DNA from: an uncultured Lachnospiraceae bacterium
GTDB taxonomy: Bacteria; Bacillota; Clostridia; Lachnospirales; Lachnospiraceae
Assembly: GCA_910585965.1 (NCBI GenBank)
Contig: CAJUHH010000017.1
Coordinates: 1 to 64,000 of the forward strand
Length of the DNA: 64,000 nt
Direction of reading: 5' to 3'
The notes below the pieces were generated by a model. The model was not told the DNA's origin. It saw only the letters and a program-made list of their open reading frames with translations, and searched no databases. A program made the position numbers and the translations under genes. Shown here in pieces: positions 26,468 through 34,843 of this stretch. Within the stretch, counting starts at the first letter, position 1, and each line of letters starts with the position of its first letter.

Positions 26468-27706
26468 TTATTCCCCTTCTTTGCAAATCTGCCCCCTTTT
26501 AACCTGAAATTCGGCATATCGTTCTCTTTTCTTCTGTATCTTCATCCCTTTTATAAACTCAAGGGAAACTGGCAGATATGGCTCCAAAGCCCTTAAATAT
26601 TTCCTTGGCAGGGATCCGCCGCCAGAACTCCCGCTTATTGCCGCAGAAAGCATCGATATTCCTATGCAATTTTTTAATACAAATCCTTTTAAACCCGGAT
26701 TTCTCGGAACAAATGCCCCGATTTCATGCCAGATAAACCAAAGCAGGCGGTTGACCTGCTCCTCCAGCTGGTTCTTTTCCGCCCCATTTGTCATCAACGT
26801 ATGGCTTCCTGATTTCCCGTCTTCTTCCATATCCTGCAAATCATCCACCAGCTGCAGCATGAAACCGAATTTACAATAAAACTCTTCTTCCTCTTTCTTC
26901 CAGTCTTCTGTAGCAAACAAATAATCCGCCAGCACGGAAGTTCCGCCTTTCCAGATCGAAATTTCCAGAACACGTTCTTCCTCCACCTCCTGCTTCATCT
27001 GCCCGATGCTGCAGCTCTGAGCCTCCAAAAGCTGGAGCAAAGTATAGGCTACTTTCTTTTTTGCCTCACCCTCATAGAAACCTAGAATCATATCCAGCAG
27101 TTGGCACGTTTTTTCTTCCAGCGGATTGTTCGGCTCTGCCTTCTCCCCTTTCAGCTTCTGGCCGATCATTCGGTTATACCGGGCTTTTTCATCCCCTGAA
27201 ATGCCCGCGTCATCAATATAGTTATCGGTATATGGATAAAGCAGACTGTACGCTAAAATGGGATCATCCGCATTCTGCTCTTCTCCCTGCATCTCCACGA
27301 TCATTGCATAAATAAAATAGTTCCGCATGGCCTGCCAGATCTGTTCCGGCTCCAACGTTTCATCAAACTCCCTGATCCTGCTGATAAACTTTTTTGTCTC
27401 TCTTTCAAAAGCAGCCAACAGACCTTCGTCCATCCATTCGGAAAGGCACAATATCTTTTCCCTTCCCAGAACCTCTTTCAGCTCCTGTTCCAGTTCGCGC
27501 TCCCACTGTTCCCGCTCTTTCTCATCCTCCGGCCTCTGCTTCGCCCTTTTCTTCATTTTCCGGGATACGTCCTCGATCAGCTCCTCATTTTCTTTCTTCT
27601 GCGCCGCATCTATTTTCGGAAAAAATCCCGGATTTTCTTCCAGAAAAACCGGAAAAGTTTCCGGCTGCTTTTCCCATATCCCTTTGATTCCCTTTATATG
27701 CTCCAT
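26468..27706 (-). CDS. Class I isoprenoid-synthase-fold protein
   Basis: 412 residues, highly helical. Two acidic motifs match trans-isoprenyl diphosphate synthase or terpene-synthase-like enzymes: YTDNYIDDAG near residue 162 (first Asp-rich motif) and LQLVDDLQDMEEDG near 290 (DDxxD). The N-terminal 90 residues are very charged and family-specific. The class binds prenyl diphosphates through Mg2+. Whether this protein elongates, cyclises or merely binds prenyl chains cannot be judged. No other isoprenoid gene is close. The upstream XRE-TPR gene (157 bp away) may be its regulator. Confidence 0.6.
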   Translation of the reverse strand: MEHIKGIKGIWEKQPETFPVFLEENPGFFPKIDAAQKKENEELIEDVSRKMKKRAKQRPEDEKEREQWERELEQELKEVLGREKILCLSEWMDEGLLAAFERETKKFISRIREFDETLEPEQIWQAMRNYFIYAMIVEMQGEEQNADDPILAYSLLYPYTDNYIDDAGISGDEKARYNRMIGQKLKGEKAEPNNPLEEKTCQLLDMILGFYEGEAKKKVAYTLLQLLEAQSCSIGQMKQEVEEERVLEISIWKGGTSVLADYLFATEDWKKEEEEFYCKFGFMLQLVDDLQDMEEDGKSGSHTLMTNGAEKNQLEEQVNRLLWFIWHEIGAFVPRNPGLKGFVLKNCIGISMLSAAISGSSGGGSLPRKYLRALEPYLPVSLEFIKGMKIQKKRERYAEFQVKRGQICKEGE

Positions 27707-27862
27707 CCGTTATCCCGTACCTTTCCGCATAGAAACTTTTTTATTCCGGCAAGCAATGCGCCAAGTGCCGTGCCTGCTCAACATTTGCCTCCATCCTCTC
27801 TATGCTATTTTACTCTTTAACGGATTTTCTGTCTCATTTTTTTCAGATTCTTAAGAAATCAT

Positions 27863-28924
27863 CTATTTTTTCATCCACCGCTGAAGTATTTCCTTTATTT
27901 CTTCCTTCTCACACAGCTTCGATAAGTTCTCATCCGCCGCAATTCCCCGGAGCATCATTTCCTTTCTCTCTTTTTCCGATATCGGGTCTCGGTTAATCTT
28001 TTCCAGCATGCAGGAAAACAACAGGGGATTCGGATCCAGCCGCCATCCGGCCTGGCTTTCCAAATATGCTTTCAGATACTCTTCCGCTTCCTGCTCCTTG
28101 CCGGCCCTCCCATATACCGCTGCCAAAACAAGGCTGCTGTTTCCCGCGCCGTCATACAAGATCTCTTCTAATTTTTCATAATAACTGCATATTTCTAAAA
28201 TCTCATTCCATTCAAACGGCATCTTTTCGATCATTATCGTCAAACAAGCACCTGCCTGGCACAGCAGCACCCAGACCCTCTTCTGCAATAATTCCAGCGC
28301 TTTTTCTGTTTCTTCTCTTTTCAAATATAACTGCACCCACAGCGCCGTCGCATCCTCCGGGACATCCGGCAGCTCCCGCAGCAGCTGTTCCGCCTCGTCC
28401 AAACGGCCGTCCTGCAGCTCCGCCGCCGCCATCGCCGCTGTCACTGGCCGCAGATAATTCGCATCTTTACTTTCATAGACCTCATGCAATAATTCTTTCT
28501 TCCTCTCCTCCCATCTATGCCTGTCTTCCTCCGTCCCTTGGTCCTCCTGCAGCCCAAAAGTCGTAAACAGGGCGGCTGCCTGGAATTTAAACTCCATGCT
28601 GTTCGGATAACGGCATAAAATCCGCTCCAGCTCTTCCTCTGCCACCTTCGCTCCCAGCTCCTGTTTCATTTTTACAATACGCACCGTATATTCGACCGCC
28701 TTTTCCCTGGGCAGCTCCTCCTCATATTCCAGCAAAGTGTCCGTATTTGTTCCAAGCGCCCTTGCCAGCGGACACAGCAGCGTAATATCAGGATAGGAAA
28801 CGGCCGTTTCCCACTTGCTAACCGCCGCCGCCGACACCCCCAGCTGAAAACCCAGCTGTTCCTGCGTCATTCCTTTCGCCTTCCGTAATTCCGCAATCCT
28901 ATTGCCAATATTCAATTCCATCAT
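27863..28924 (-). CDS. XRE-family regulator with TPR-like C-terminus
   Basis: 353 residues. Residues 4-60 are an XRE HTH (NRIAELRKAKGMTQEQLGFQ, then SAAAVSKWETAVSYPD). The remaining 290 residues are alpha-helical repeats typical of TPR-type sensor domains (for example LDEAEQLLRELP and GKEQEAEEYLKAYLES). This layout resembles Rgg/PlcR-like peptide-sensing regulators, although no peptide gene was recognised nearby. It is transcribed in the same direction as the isoprenoid-fold gene downstream. Confidence 0.8.
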   Translation of the reverse strand: MMELNIGNRIAELRKAKGMTQEQLGFQLGVSAAAVSKWETAVSYPDITLLCPLARALGTNTDTLLEYEEELPREKAVEYTVRIVKMKQELGAKVAEEELERILCRYPNSMEFKFQAAALFTTFGLQEDQGTEEDRHRWEERKKELLHEVYESKDANYLRPVTAAMAAAELQDGRLDEAEQLLRELPDVPEDATALWVQLYLKREETEKALELLQKRVWVLLCQAGACLTIMIEKMPFEWNEILEICSYYEKLEEILYDGAGNSSLVLAAVYGRAGKEQEAEEYLKAYLESQAGWRLDPNPLLFSCMLEKINRDPISEKERKEMMLRGIAADENLSKLCEKEEIKEILQRWMKK

Positions 28925-29030
28925 CCCATCACCCCATCGCTATGCTTCCACCTGTTAATAACAGTATAATATGGGTTTCCCTATCCGCACAATGGACGTT
29001 TTGTCCACTACCCTTCTTTTTTTACAACCG

Positions 29031-29399
29031 TCAGTTAATTTTCGTACCCAGTTTTTTCTCCTGCCGCCACTGCGGCGCATCACCGTCGTCGCCCCAATAT
29101 TCATCTATAGCGCTGATCAATCCGTCCCTGATTTTTATAAAAGATACGACATGGAAGGAAAGGCTTCTATCACGCGCATATACATGCACGGCTGCAATCA
29201 GCAGATCACCGGCCTGCTCCACCCGTTCCACCGTTCCTTCCCATTCCCCAGGGTATTCACAATTCGCCCTGATATATTCTTCCACCGTAAAATGTTCGTT
29301 GGTGCAGTGCCAGTTCACATAAGCATCCGCTTGAAAATATGTTCTTATTTTTTCCTCATCCTGATCCAGCACCGCTTTCCAGAAATGTTGTAAGTTCAT
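29031..29399 (-). CDS. NTF2-like (SnoaL-type) small protein
   Basis: 122 residues with the NTF2-like pattern MNLQHFWKAVLDQDEEKIRT, the aromatic/acidic DAYVNWHCTNEHFTVEEYIR, and a final FIKIRDGLISAIDEYWGDDG. Family members are small cone-shaped enzymes or binding proteins with diverse substrates. It lies 15 bp downstream of the GNAT gene, so the two are probably cotranscribed. Substrate unknown. Confidence 0.75.
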   Translation of the reverse strand: MNLQHFWKAVLDQDEEKIRTYFQADAYVNWHCTNEHFTVEEYIRANCEYPGEWEGTVERVEQAGDLLIAAVHVYARDRSLSFHVVSFIKIRDGLISAIDEYWGDDGDAPQWRQEKKLGTKIN

Positions 29400-29414
29400 T
29401 AAATGTGCCTCCTG

Positions 29415-29933
29415 TTATCGCATTTTTTCATTTGTCGTATCCTTGTCCCGATATTCATACATGACTTCCCTTAGCTTTTTCCCGCCAATCTTTTCATCCT
29501 TGCACTCTTCGGAACAAACAAACCCATGCTTCTCATAGAACCTTCTCGCCCGCCCATTGTCCTCCAGAACCCACAAAAGAATTTTTGGGAATCCTCGCCG
29601 TTCCAATTCCTCCACCGCCCGATCCAGCAATTTCCCGCCGTACCCTTTTCCCATATATTCCGGCAGAAAATAGAGGGATACGATTTCCCCATAATCGGCA
29701 TGGCTTTCCCATCTTGACCGGCAAATGCAGGAAGTGCCGATCATAATTCCGTTCTCCAGCATCACAAGGTTTGTCCTGTTATCCCGGTCTATGCTGCCCG
29801 CCCATCCATCGCCGGAAATGGAATCCAGATAGCTTTGCGGTATTATATTCTTATAGGCATACTTCCAGCTTTGTTCATATATCCTGCCGATTTCCTTGAA
29901 ATCGTCCTCTAGTGATAAGTATCTGATTTCCAT
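29415..29933 (-). CDS. GNAT family N-acetyltransferase
   Basis: About 172 residues. The acetyl-CoA binding motif A is plain: IVSLYFLPEYMGKGYGGKLL (R/Q-x-x-G-x-G/A variant KGYGG), followed by motif B with NGRARRFYEKHGF near residue 140. Target substrate unknown. ATG 29933 is preferred over GTG 29942 because AGGAGTG is at proper spacing. Located between the SIR2-STAND gene and the NTF2-like gene. Confidence 0.88.
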   Translation of the reverse strand: MEIRYLSLEDDFKEIGRIYEQSWKYAYKNIIPQSYLDSISGDGWAGSIDRDNRTNLVMLENGIMIGTSCICRSRWESHADYGEIVSLYFLPEYMGKGYGGKLLDRAVEELERRGFPKILLWVLEDNGRARRFYEKHGFVCSEECKDEKIGGKKLREVMYEYRDKDTTNEKMR

Positions 29934-29975
29934 TTGAATCACTCCTATTTTTTGTTTAGACGGGGTATTGGGACT

Positions 29976-32900
29976 TTATGGGAGATTCTTTAAAATTTTG
30001 TTAGCTTCCTGGATTCTGTTTCTTATATAACCCTTTACATCCTTATAAGGAATCTGATCAGATATTTGATTTAGTTCTGTAATTATTTTTGATGCTTTTT
30101 CACTGTCAGCGCATAGGCTGTATGCACAGCAAAGTTCTGACATTGTATAAGCATAACCCATTATATCTTTTTCATCTTGGTATAAAAGCAATGCACGCTC
30201 ATAAATTTCAACAGCCTCATGCAGCTTGCCTTGTTCTATGAAAATATCGCCCTTGTTTTGAAAGACATATGCCAACCCAAGGTTAAGCCGCTCACCTCGG
30301 TATAGTTCCTCTGCTTCCTCATGCAGCTTCATAGCTCCATCCAAATCTCCCAAACGGTTTTTCAAATTTCCCCTGCTTCGAAGTACATTCGCCAAGCCTA
30401 AGTTATCCTGCTCGTCTCGGTACAGTTCTTCTGCTTCCTCATACAGCTTCATAGCTCCATCCCAGTCTCCCAACTGGCTTTTCAAGTCTCCCTTGCTTCG
30501 AAGCACATTCGCTAAGCCCAGGTTATCTCGCTCCCCCCGATGCAATTTCTCTGCTTCTTCGTACAGCCTCTCCGCTTCATCCAAATCTCCCAGACATCTT
30601 TTCAACTCTCCTTTGCTTTGAAGCACATTCGCCAAGCCTAGATTAGCCTGCTCGCACCGATACAATTTTTCCGCTTCTTCATATAATTTCATAGCTTCCT
30701 TCCGTTCTCCAAGACGGTATTTCAAATCTCCCTTGCCCTGAAGTACATTTGCCAACCCAAGATTAGACCGTTCGCACCGATACAATTCCTCTGCTTCTCC
30801 ATACAATTCTTCAGCTCCATCCAAATTTCCCAAACGATTTTCCAAGTCTCCCATGCTCCGAAGCACATTCGCCAACCCCAAGTTATCTCCCTCGCCTCGG
30901 TACAGTTCTTCCGCTTCTCCGTACAGCTTCTCCGCTCCATCCGGCTCTCCCAAACAGTTTTTCAAATCTCCGCAATGAGACAACACAAACGCAGCCAGTC
31001 TATTCTGCTTTTTTCCTCTTACAAACACAAGGCACTTTTCCAGAAAATCCAGAGATTGTATTTTATTAAAAAAATAATAGTCCCCCAAACCATAACACAG
31101 CCCCTCTATCGTCTCACCCAGCAAATCCAATTCCATCATTTTAACCATCACATAATATATCTGCGGCAGCATATCAATCAGCAGAGAATGCCAAAAATAA
31201 CGATCCTTTGATGCAAGCGATGTTTTTTCTATCAAACTTCCAATAAACGCACCATGCCTCTTCAAAGCCCATTCAATCTCTTCCTGCGATGCCAGCTGGA
31301 AAAACACTTCCTTCACCGGCGGCAGCATCACAACCGCCCCCTGATCCCCCCAGCTAATCATGCTGCTGTCATACAATATCTCCAGCGCTTTCTCGCATTC
31401 CTCTTCACCGCATTGCACTACCTCTGAAAGGAATTTCATTTGAGGATTATCGATACATAAAGCCAAAACCCCCCATATCTCCCTGCAAACCGTTTCTTCC
31501 GAAAGCGCCTCCCAGGAAATACCAAGCGCCGTGCGCAAACTGTTATGGCGCTCATTTTTTCCCTTCTTTTCTGCCTTCGTCCATGTTTTTAACACCGATT
31601 CCCAGCTTGTCTTCGCCGCCGCGAAAGTGGCGACCAGAACAATCGACAAAGGATGCCCGCCCAGTTTCTTCAAAACATCATGATATTCCCTGCCCTCCGG
31701 TTCCAGTTTTCCACCCTTTTCTCGGTACACCCGGCAAAAGAGCTGACTGTCATATCCTTCGTTGCCATCCAGCGGCTCAAGCGGATAAGTATATATCGCA
31801 AAATCATATTCCCTGGGCTGTACCCGGCTTGATACCATCACTTTTACCCCATAGGAAACCAGGCCTTCCATCCATCCCAGCAGCCGAAGCCGTTTCTCCT
31901 CATTTCCTTCCAGGCCGATCCACAAATCCTCCCAATTATCCAAATACAAGCCGTAACACCTTTTTGCCCCATCCAGCATCGCGTCCGCCAGCAGATTCCA
32001 ATTTCCATTGATATCATTCGTTTCCGGCAAATCCCCATAACCAATCGCCGTTGCAACTTTTGCACAAAATGCCTCCAGGCTGTTCACGCCAAACAGTTCA
32101 ATATAAGGTATCAGCAAATCAGGATGACGATCGATCACGCTGCTGCACAGCTCCGTTTTTCCAATCCCTCCCGTTCCTGTCACAAATATGATTTTATCCT
32201 GTGTCCGAAACATCTCGTCCAATTCCCTTATGGCATTGTCACGCCCAACGATTTTCCGTTTCACCGCTAACGATCCTTTTGCCGGATCTGCCGGAATTTT
32301 AGCCGGACAAACCTCTTTATACAGTTCTCTGAGAAACGCATCCAACGCACCATACATGCCATAAGGATACCATATACAGTTAATATGATGATCCCCCATA
32401 AACTGCCTTCTTTTGCGGTAAGCAGGATTCTCCGATCCGTTTTCATCCACCAGATGCGGCCAAAAAGGATCCTCCGGGTTTTCCGTTTCCTTTGGCAGCT
32501 CTGCCAAAGCATAATACTGCCTTGTCTCTCCTGCGCTGTCCAATAAAACCTGCATGGTCCTGTCCGAACATAACGAACATCCTAAAAATAATACGATGCG
32601 GCTTTCAAGGATTCGCTTCAGCATCGGAACCAGTATGCCCTGCGCTTCCTGCACCGCCGAGCTGCCATATACCTTCTCATAATCGTCCTTTGTAATCACT
32701 ATATGGCTGATATCCTCGATATCCCCATGCAGCTTGATCAAGGAAGGCTGGTTGGAATGCAGTATGTTATCCAAAAGCGGCCTCTGGTATTCCGTATGGG
32801 GACATACCACCTCCAGCTCATGATGATAAATCGTTTCCAGCACCCTGTCATAATTCGTCGTAATCATGCTGCATCGGAAGATCTCATCCAGCTTTTTACG

Positions 32901-33281
32901 GCTCGATGATATATTTTCCCATTTTCCGGCAAGCGTATTCTTCCCAAAAGTCTGGCTGATTTCCTTTTTAAAATAAAATTCCGTCATTTCTCCGCATAGT
33001 ATTTCAGCCGCTTCTTCATATTGCCCCTGGGCAATACACTCGCTGACCGCTTTTTCACAATCCGGGTAAGCCACAGCTATATCCAGCAAAAACCGGCTCC
33101 ATGAAGGATAAACTTCTGCGGAAAACCCAGCGCCTATAAATGGAAGAATACGGTTCTTCTGAACAAGTTCCCTGATCGATTCATAGGCGGACCGATTCCC
33201 TTTATAAAGCCTTTCCAACACCGGGTTATCATTCTTCCGGCCGCCGCCCATCAGTTCTTTCCATAATAAATTATCTTTCAT
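29976..33281 (-). CDS. SIR2-STAND NTPase-TPR protein, probable phage defence
   Basis: About 1101 residues. Residues about 35-330 are a SIR2 domain with its NAD-site motifs: LPFIGAGFSAE, MITTNYDRVLE and IKLHGD with the catalytic His. Next is a STAND/NB-ARC ATPase (about 345-620): IVGRDNAIRELDEMF, Walker A VTGTGGIGKTEL, Walker B YGLYLDNWEDLW, then GGHPLSIVL. The C-terminus has seven 40-residue TPR units (about 780-1060). SIR2-STAND proteins of the Avs5 kind deplete NAD+ after sensing phage proteins; the same role here is inference. ATG 33281 has GAGGGGAAG upstream. An alternative ATG at 33365 overlaps the stop of the SdpI-like gene (ATGA). Confidence 0.85.
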   Translation of the reverse strand: MKDNLLWKELMGGGRKNDNPVLERLYKGNRSAYESIRELVQKNRILPFIGAGFSAEVYPSWSRFLLDIAVAYPDCEKAVSECIAQGQYEEAAEILCGEMTEFYFKKEISQTFGKNTLAGKWENISSSRKKLDEIFRCSMITTNYDRVLETIYHHELEVVCPHTEYQRPLLDNILHSNQPSLIKLHGDIEDISHIVITKDDYEKVYGSSAVQEAQGILVPMLKRILESRIVLFLGCSLCSDRTMQVLLDSAGETRQYYALAELPKETENPEDPFWPHLVDENGSENPAYRKRRQFMGDHHINCIWYPYGMYGALDAFLRELYKEVCPAKIPADPAKGSLAVKRKIVGRDNAIRELDEMFRTQDKIIFVTGTGGIGKTELCSSVIDRHPDLLIPYIELFGVNSLEAFCAKVATAIGYGDLPETNDINGNWNLLADAMLDGAKRCYGLYLDNWEDLWIGLEGNEEKRLRLLGWMEGLVSYGVKVMVSSRVQPREYDFAIYTYPLEPLDGNEGYDSQLFCRVYREKGGKLEPEGREYHDVLKKLGGHPLSIVLVATFAAAKTSWESVLKTWTKAEKKGKNERHNSLRTALGISWEALSEETVCREIWGVLALCIDNPQMKFLSEVVQCGEEECEKALEILYDSSMISWGDQGAVVMLPPVKEVFFQLASQEEIEWALKRHGAFIGSLIEKTSLASKDRYFWHSLLIDMLPQIYYVMVKMMELDLLGETIEGLCYGLGDYYFFNKIQSLDFLEKCLVFVRGKKQNRLAAFVLSHCGDLKNCLGEPDGAEKLYGEAEELYRGEGDNLGLANVLRSMGDLENRLGNLDGAEELYGEAEELYRCERSNLGLANVLQGKGDLKYRLGERKEAMKLYEEAEKLYRCEQANLGLANVLQSKGELKRCLGDLDEAERLYEEAEKLHRGERDNLGLANVLRSKGDLKSQLGDWDGAMKLYEEAEELYRDEQDNLGLANVLRSRGNLKNRLGDLDGAMKLHEEAEELYRGERLNLGLAYVFQNKGDIFIEQGKLHEAVEIYERALLLYQDEKDIMGYAYTMSELCCAYSLCADSEKASKIITELNQISDQIPYKDVKGYIRNRIQEANKILKNLP
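30240..30976 (-). repeat. 120-bp coding tandem repeats (TPR units)
   Basis: Seven direct repeats with exactly 120-bp period, for example the segment CGAAGCACATTCGC recurs near 30386, 30506, 30626, 30746 and 30866. Each unit codes for one 40-residue TPR of the form AEELYRGE, NLGLANVLRS, GDL, RLG. The DNA similarity suggests unit number can change by recombination. Confidence 0.85.
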
Positions 33282-33361
33282 CTTATCGCTTCCCCTCTTC
33301 CGTATCTCCTTTACCTTTTTTACCCAAACTGCTATCACGATTCCAGTCCCCGTTTCATGGT

Positions 33362-33769
33362 TCATTCCCCTTTCCTGCCTGCCTTTATATCATCTAACGC
33401 ATTTCCATTTTTATCAAATTTCTTTGCCAAGGCCTTTTCTACGAAAAAAATTGTCATAAACAATGCAATACATTCTATTATTTCAATTACCCCGCACAGC
33501 ATTCCCACTACATCCTCCGCTGCTTTGATTCCCGGAAACATGCCGATTACCGCCAATGGCAGCATAATCCATCCCGTCTTCCACCATAATTTTCCGCAAT
33601 ATAAATGGGCATAAATCCATGTGTCTTGATTTTTCATTGAACGAGAAGTCCTATATCCATAAATTCCGTTGATTGTTTGGGGCGGATTCTTCATAAACAC
33701 CTTTCCCATCACAATCATCAATATAGGTATCATAAGATTACATATTGTCAAAAAAATCCAAAATCCCAT
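33362..33769 (-). CDS. SdpI-like small membrane protein
   Basis: 135 residues with about four hydrophobic segments (FWIFLTICNLMIPILMIVMG, TGWIMLPLAVIGMFPG, CGVIEIIECIALFMTIFF). The loop GIYGYRTSRSMKNQDTWIYA with HLYCGKLWW matches the conserved SdpI/YhfL motif; SdpI itself gives immunity to a killing factor. Its stop overlaps an ATG of the SIR2-STAND frame (ATGA), so these two genes may form a unit. Confidence 0.75.
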   Translation of the reverse strand: MGFWIFLTICNLMIPILMIVMGKVFMKNPPQTINGIYGYRTSRSMKNQDTWIYAHLYCGKLWWKTGWIMLPLAVIGMFPGIKAAEDVVGMLCGVIEIIECIALFMTIFFVEKALAKKFDKNGNALDDIKAGRKGE

Positions 33770-34012
33770 TACTTATCGCCTTCCTTTTTACCATTCTCGA
33801 TCTGCCCTATATATCTTATATTACTAAATATAGCGTATAACCAAAACTCGATGAAGTCAACCGTCTGCTTATTTTTCATGCAGCTACTTCTCTACCGCTT
33901 TCGGATAGGGTCTCACAGTTCGCTGTTACCCGGCTTATGAGACGCTGTGAAACCCCCACGCTTATAGCGCAAAACCGCCGTTATGGTGTTATCCATAGCG
34001 GCGGCTGCATAA
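33770..34012. other. Gene-free conjugative-element remnant DNA
   Basis: No open gene is seen. The stretch continues the KTR-protein remnant to its right. It contains a terminator-like hairpin at 33975-34004 and an imperfect repeat pair around GGGTCTCACAG/CTGTGAAAC (33908-33954). Composition matches the decayed mobile region rather than the ribosomal neighbourhood. Confidence 0.45.
33971..34004 (-). terminator. Terminator after the KTR-protein remnant
   Basis: Minus-strand CCGCCGCTATGG ... CCATAACGGCGG hairpin with a 6-nt loop followed by TTTT. It lies 9 bp past the stop of the KTR remnant. Confidence 0.7.
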
Positions 34013-34105
34013 TCATTTACTGCCCGCAAGTGTGATTTTCATATACTGAACATTGATGATTGCTTCCTGCTTACATTTCAGACAATACAGGGGGAAATTT
34101 TTTTG
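34013..34105 (-). pseudogene. C-terminal remnant of a cysteine-rich KTR protein
   Basis: Reading the minus strand gives QKNFPLYCLKCKQEAIINVQ followed by YMKITLAGSK and a stop. The NFPLYCPKCKQE segment is the recognisable C-terminal half of the small cysteine-rich KTR proteins carried by Tn916-like conjugative elements. The N-terminal half, including the CPxC and KTR parts, is missing, replaced by the end of the ABC permease gene. It is therefore a relic of a conjugative element. Confidence 0.6.
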
Positions 34106-34126
34106 CTCAAAACTTTTCTCTCCAAA

Positions 34127-34843
34127 CTAATTTGCTTTTTGTTTTTTCAAAACTATTCCACATACAATTACTGCTGCAAAAAGGATAGCGATTAGATACC
34201 ATAGATTTTCAAAGCAGAATCCATTATCCAGCATCAATCGGTATCCCCAGGAAGCTGGGAAAACTAGTCCTATCGTTTCCAAGAAATCGGGCAGAAACTC
34301 AATGGGAAACATAATTCCCGAAAGCATAATTGAGGGCAAAAACACTAATTGTGCTATCATCGTCAGTTTCGCTTGATTTTTTACCGTCAATCCTAAAATG
34401 CTTCCAATGCTTAACGATACAATAATGTATATAGCAAGTGCAAGAAAGAAAAACGGAAGCTGTATCGGCAAAGTCGCTTCAAATAGAACAGGGGCAAGCA
34501 GCACTATCACAACACAGGTAATCATCAAATGAACAAATGCTGAAAGGAACATTGTAACAAGTCCTAAGCAGACAGGTACTCCGTTTGCTATATAGACTTT
34601 TTTTATATCACTTCCGTAAGTTTCGATCAACGACGGCGGTAATCCGATAAATGCCCCCATTGAAACACTCATTACAATCATAGATTGTATTAGTGTGCTT
34701 CCCATTCCGGGCATAACGGAAGTAAAAATGCCGCCCATAAGAAGAAAGAAAATAAGCGGAACGATATAGCAGGTAACTAAGAGGGACTTACTTCGTATAT
34801 CCAATTTCCACTGTAACACTGCACCATATAAAAAACCATTCAT
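34127..34843 (-). CDS. ABC-2 type exporter permease
   Basis: 238 residues with six hydrophobic segments, from LLVTCYIVPLIFFLLMGGIF to LWYLIAILFAAVIVCGIVL, and an ABC-2 signature region (MLSGIMFPIEFLPDFLETIG). It overlaps the ATPase gene by 4 bp (ATGA). Together they form a drug/peptide-type exporter; the substrate is unknown. Codon use is more AT-rich than in the ribosomal genes, consistent with acquired DNA. Confidence 0.87.
   Translation of the reverse strand: MNGFLYGAVLQWKLDIRSKSLLVTCYIVPLIFFLLMGGIFTSVMPGMGSTLIQSMIVMSVSMGAFIGLPPSLIETYGSDIKKVYIANGVPVCLGLVTMFLSAFVHLMITCVVIVLLAPVLFEATLPIQLPFFFLALAIYIIVSLSIGSILGLTVKNQAKLTMIAQLVFLPSIMLSGIMFPIEFLPDFLETIGLVFPASWGYRLMLDNGFCFENLWYLIAILFAAVIVCGIVLKKQKAN

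Noticed and set aside
30240..30976. CRISPR-like regular repeats
   Set aside because: The 120-bp period is in frame, a multiple of three, and encodes 40-residue TPR units within one long gene; there are no unique spacers.
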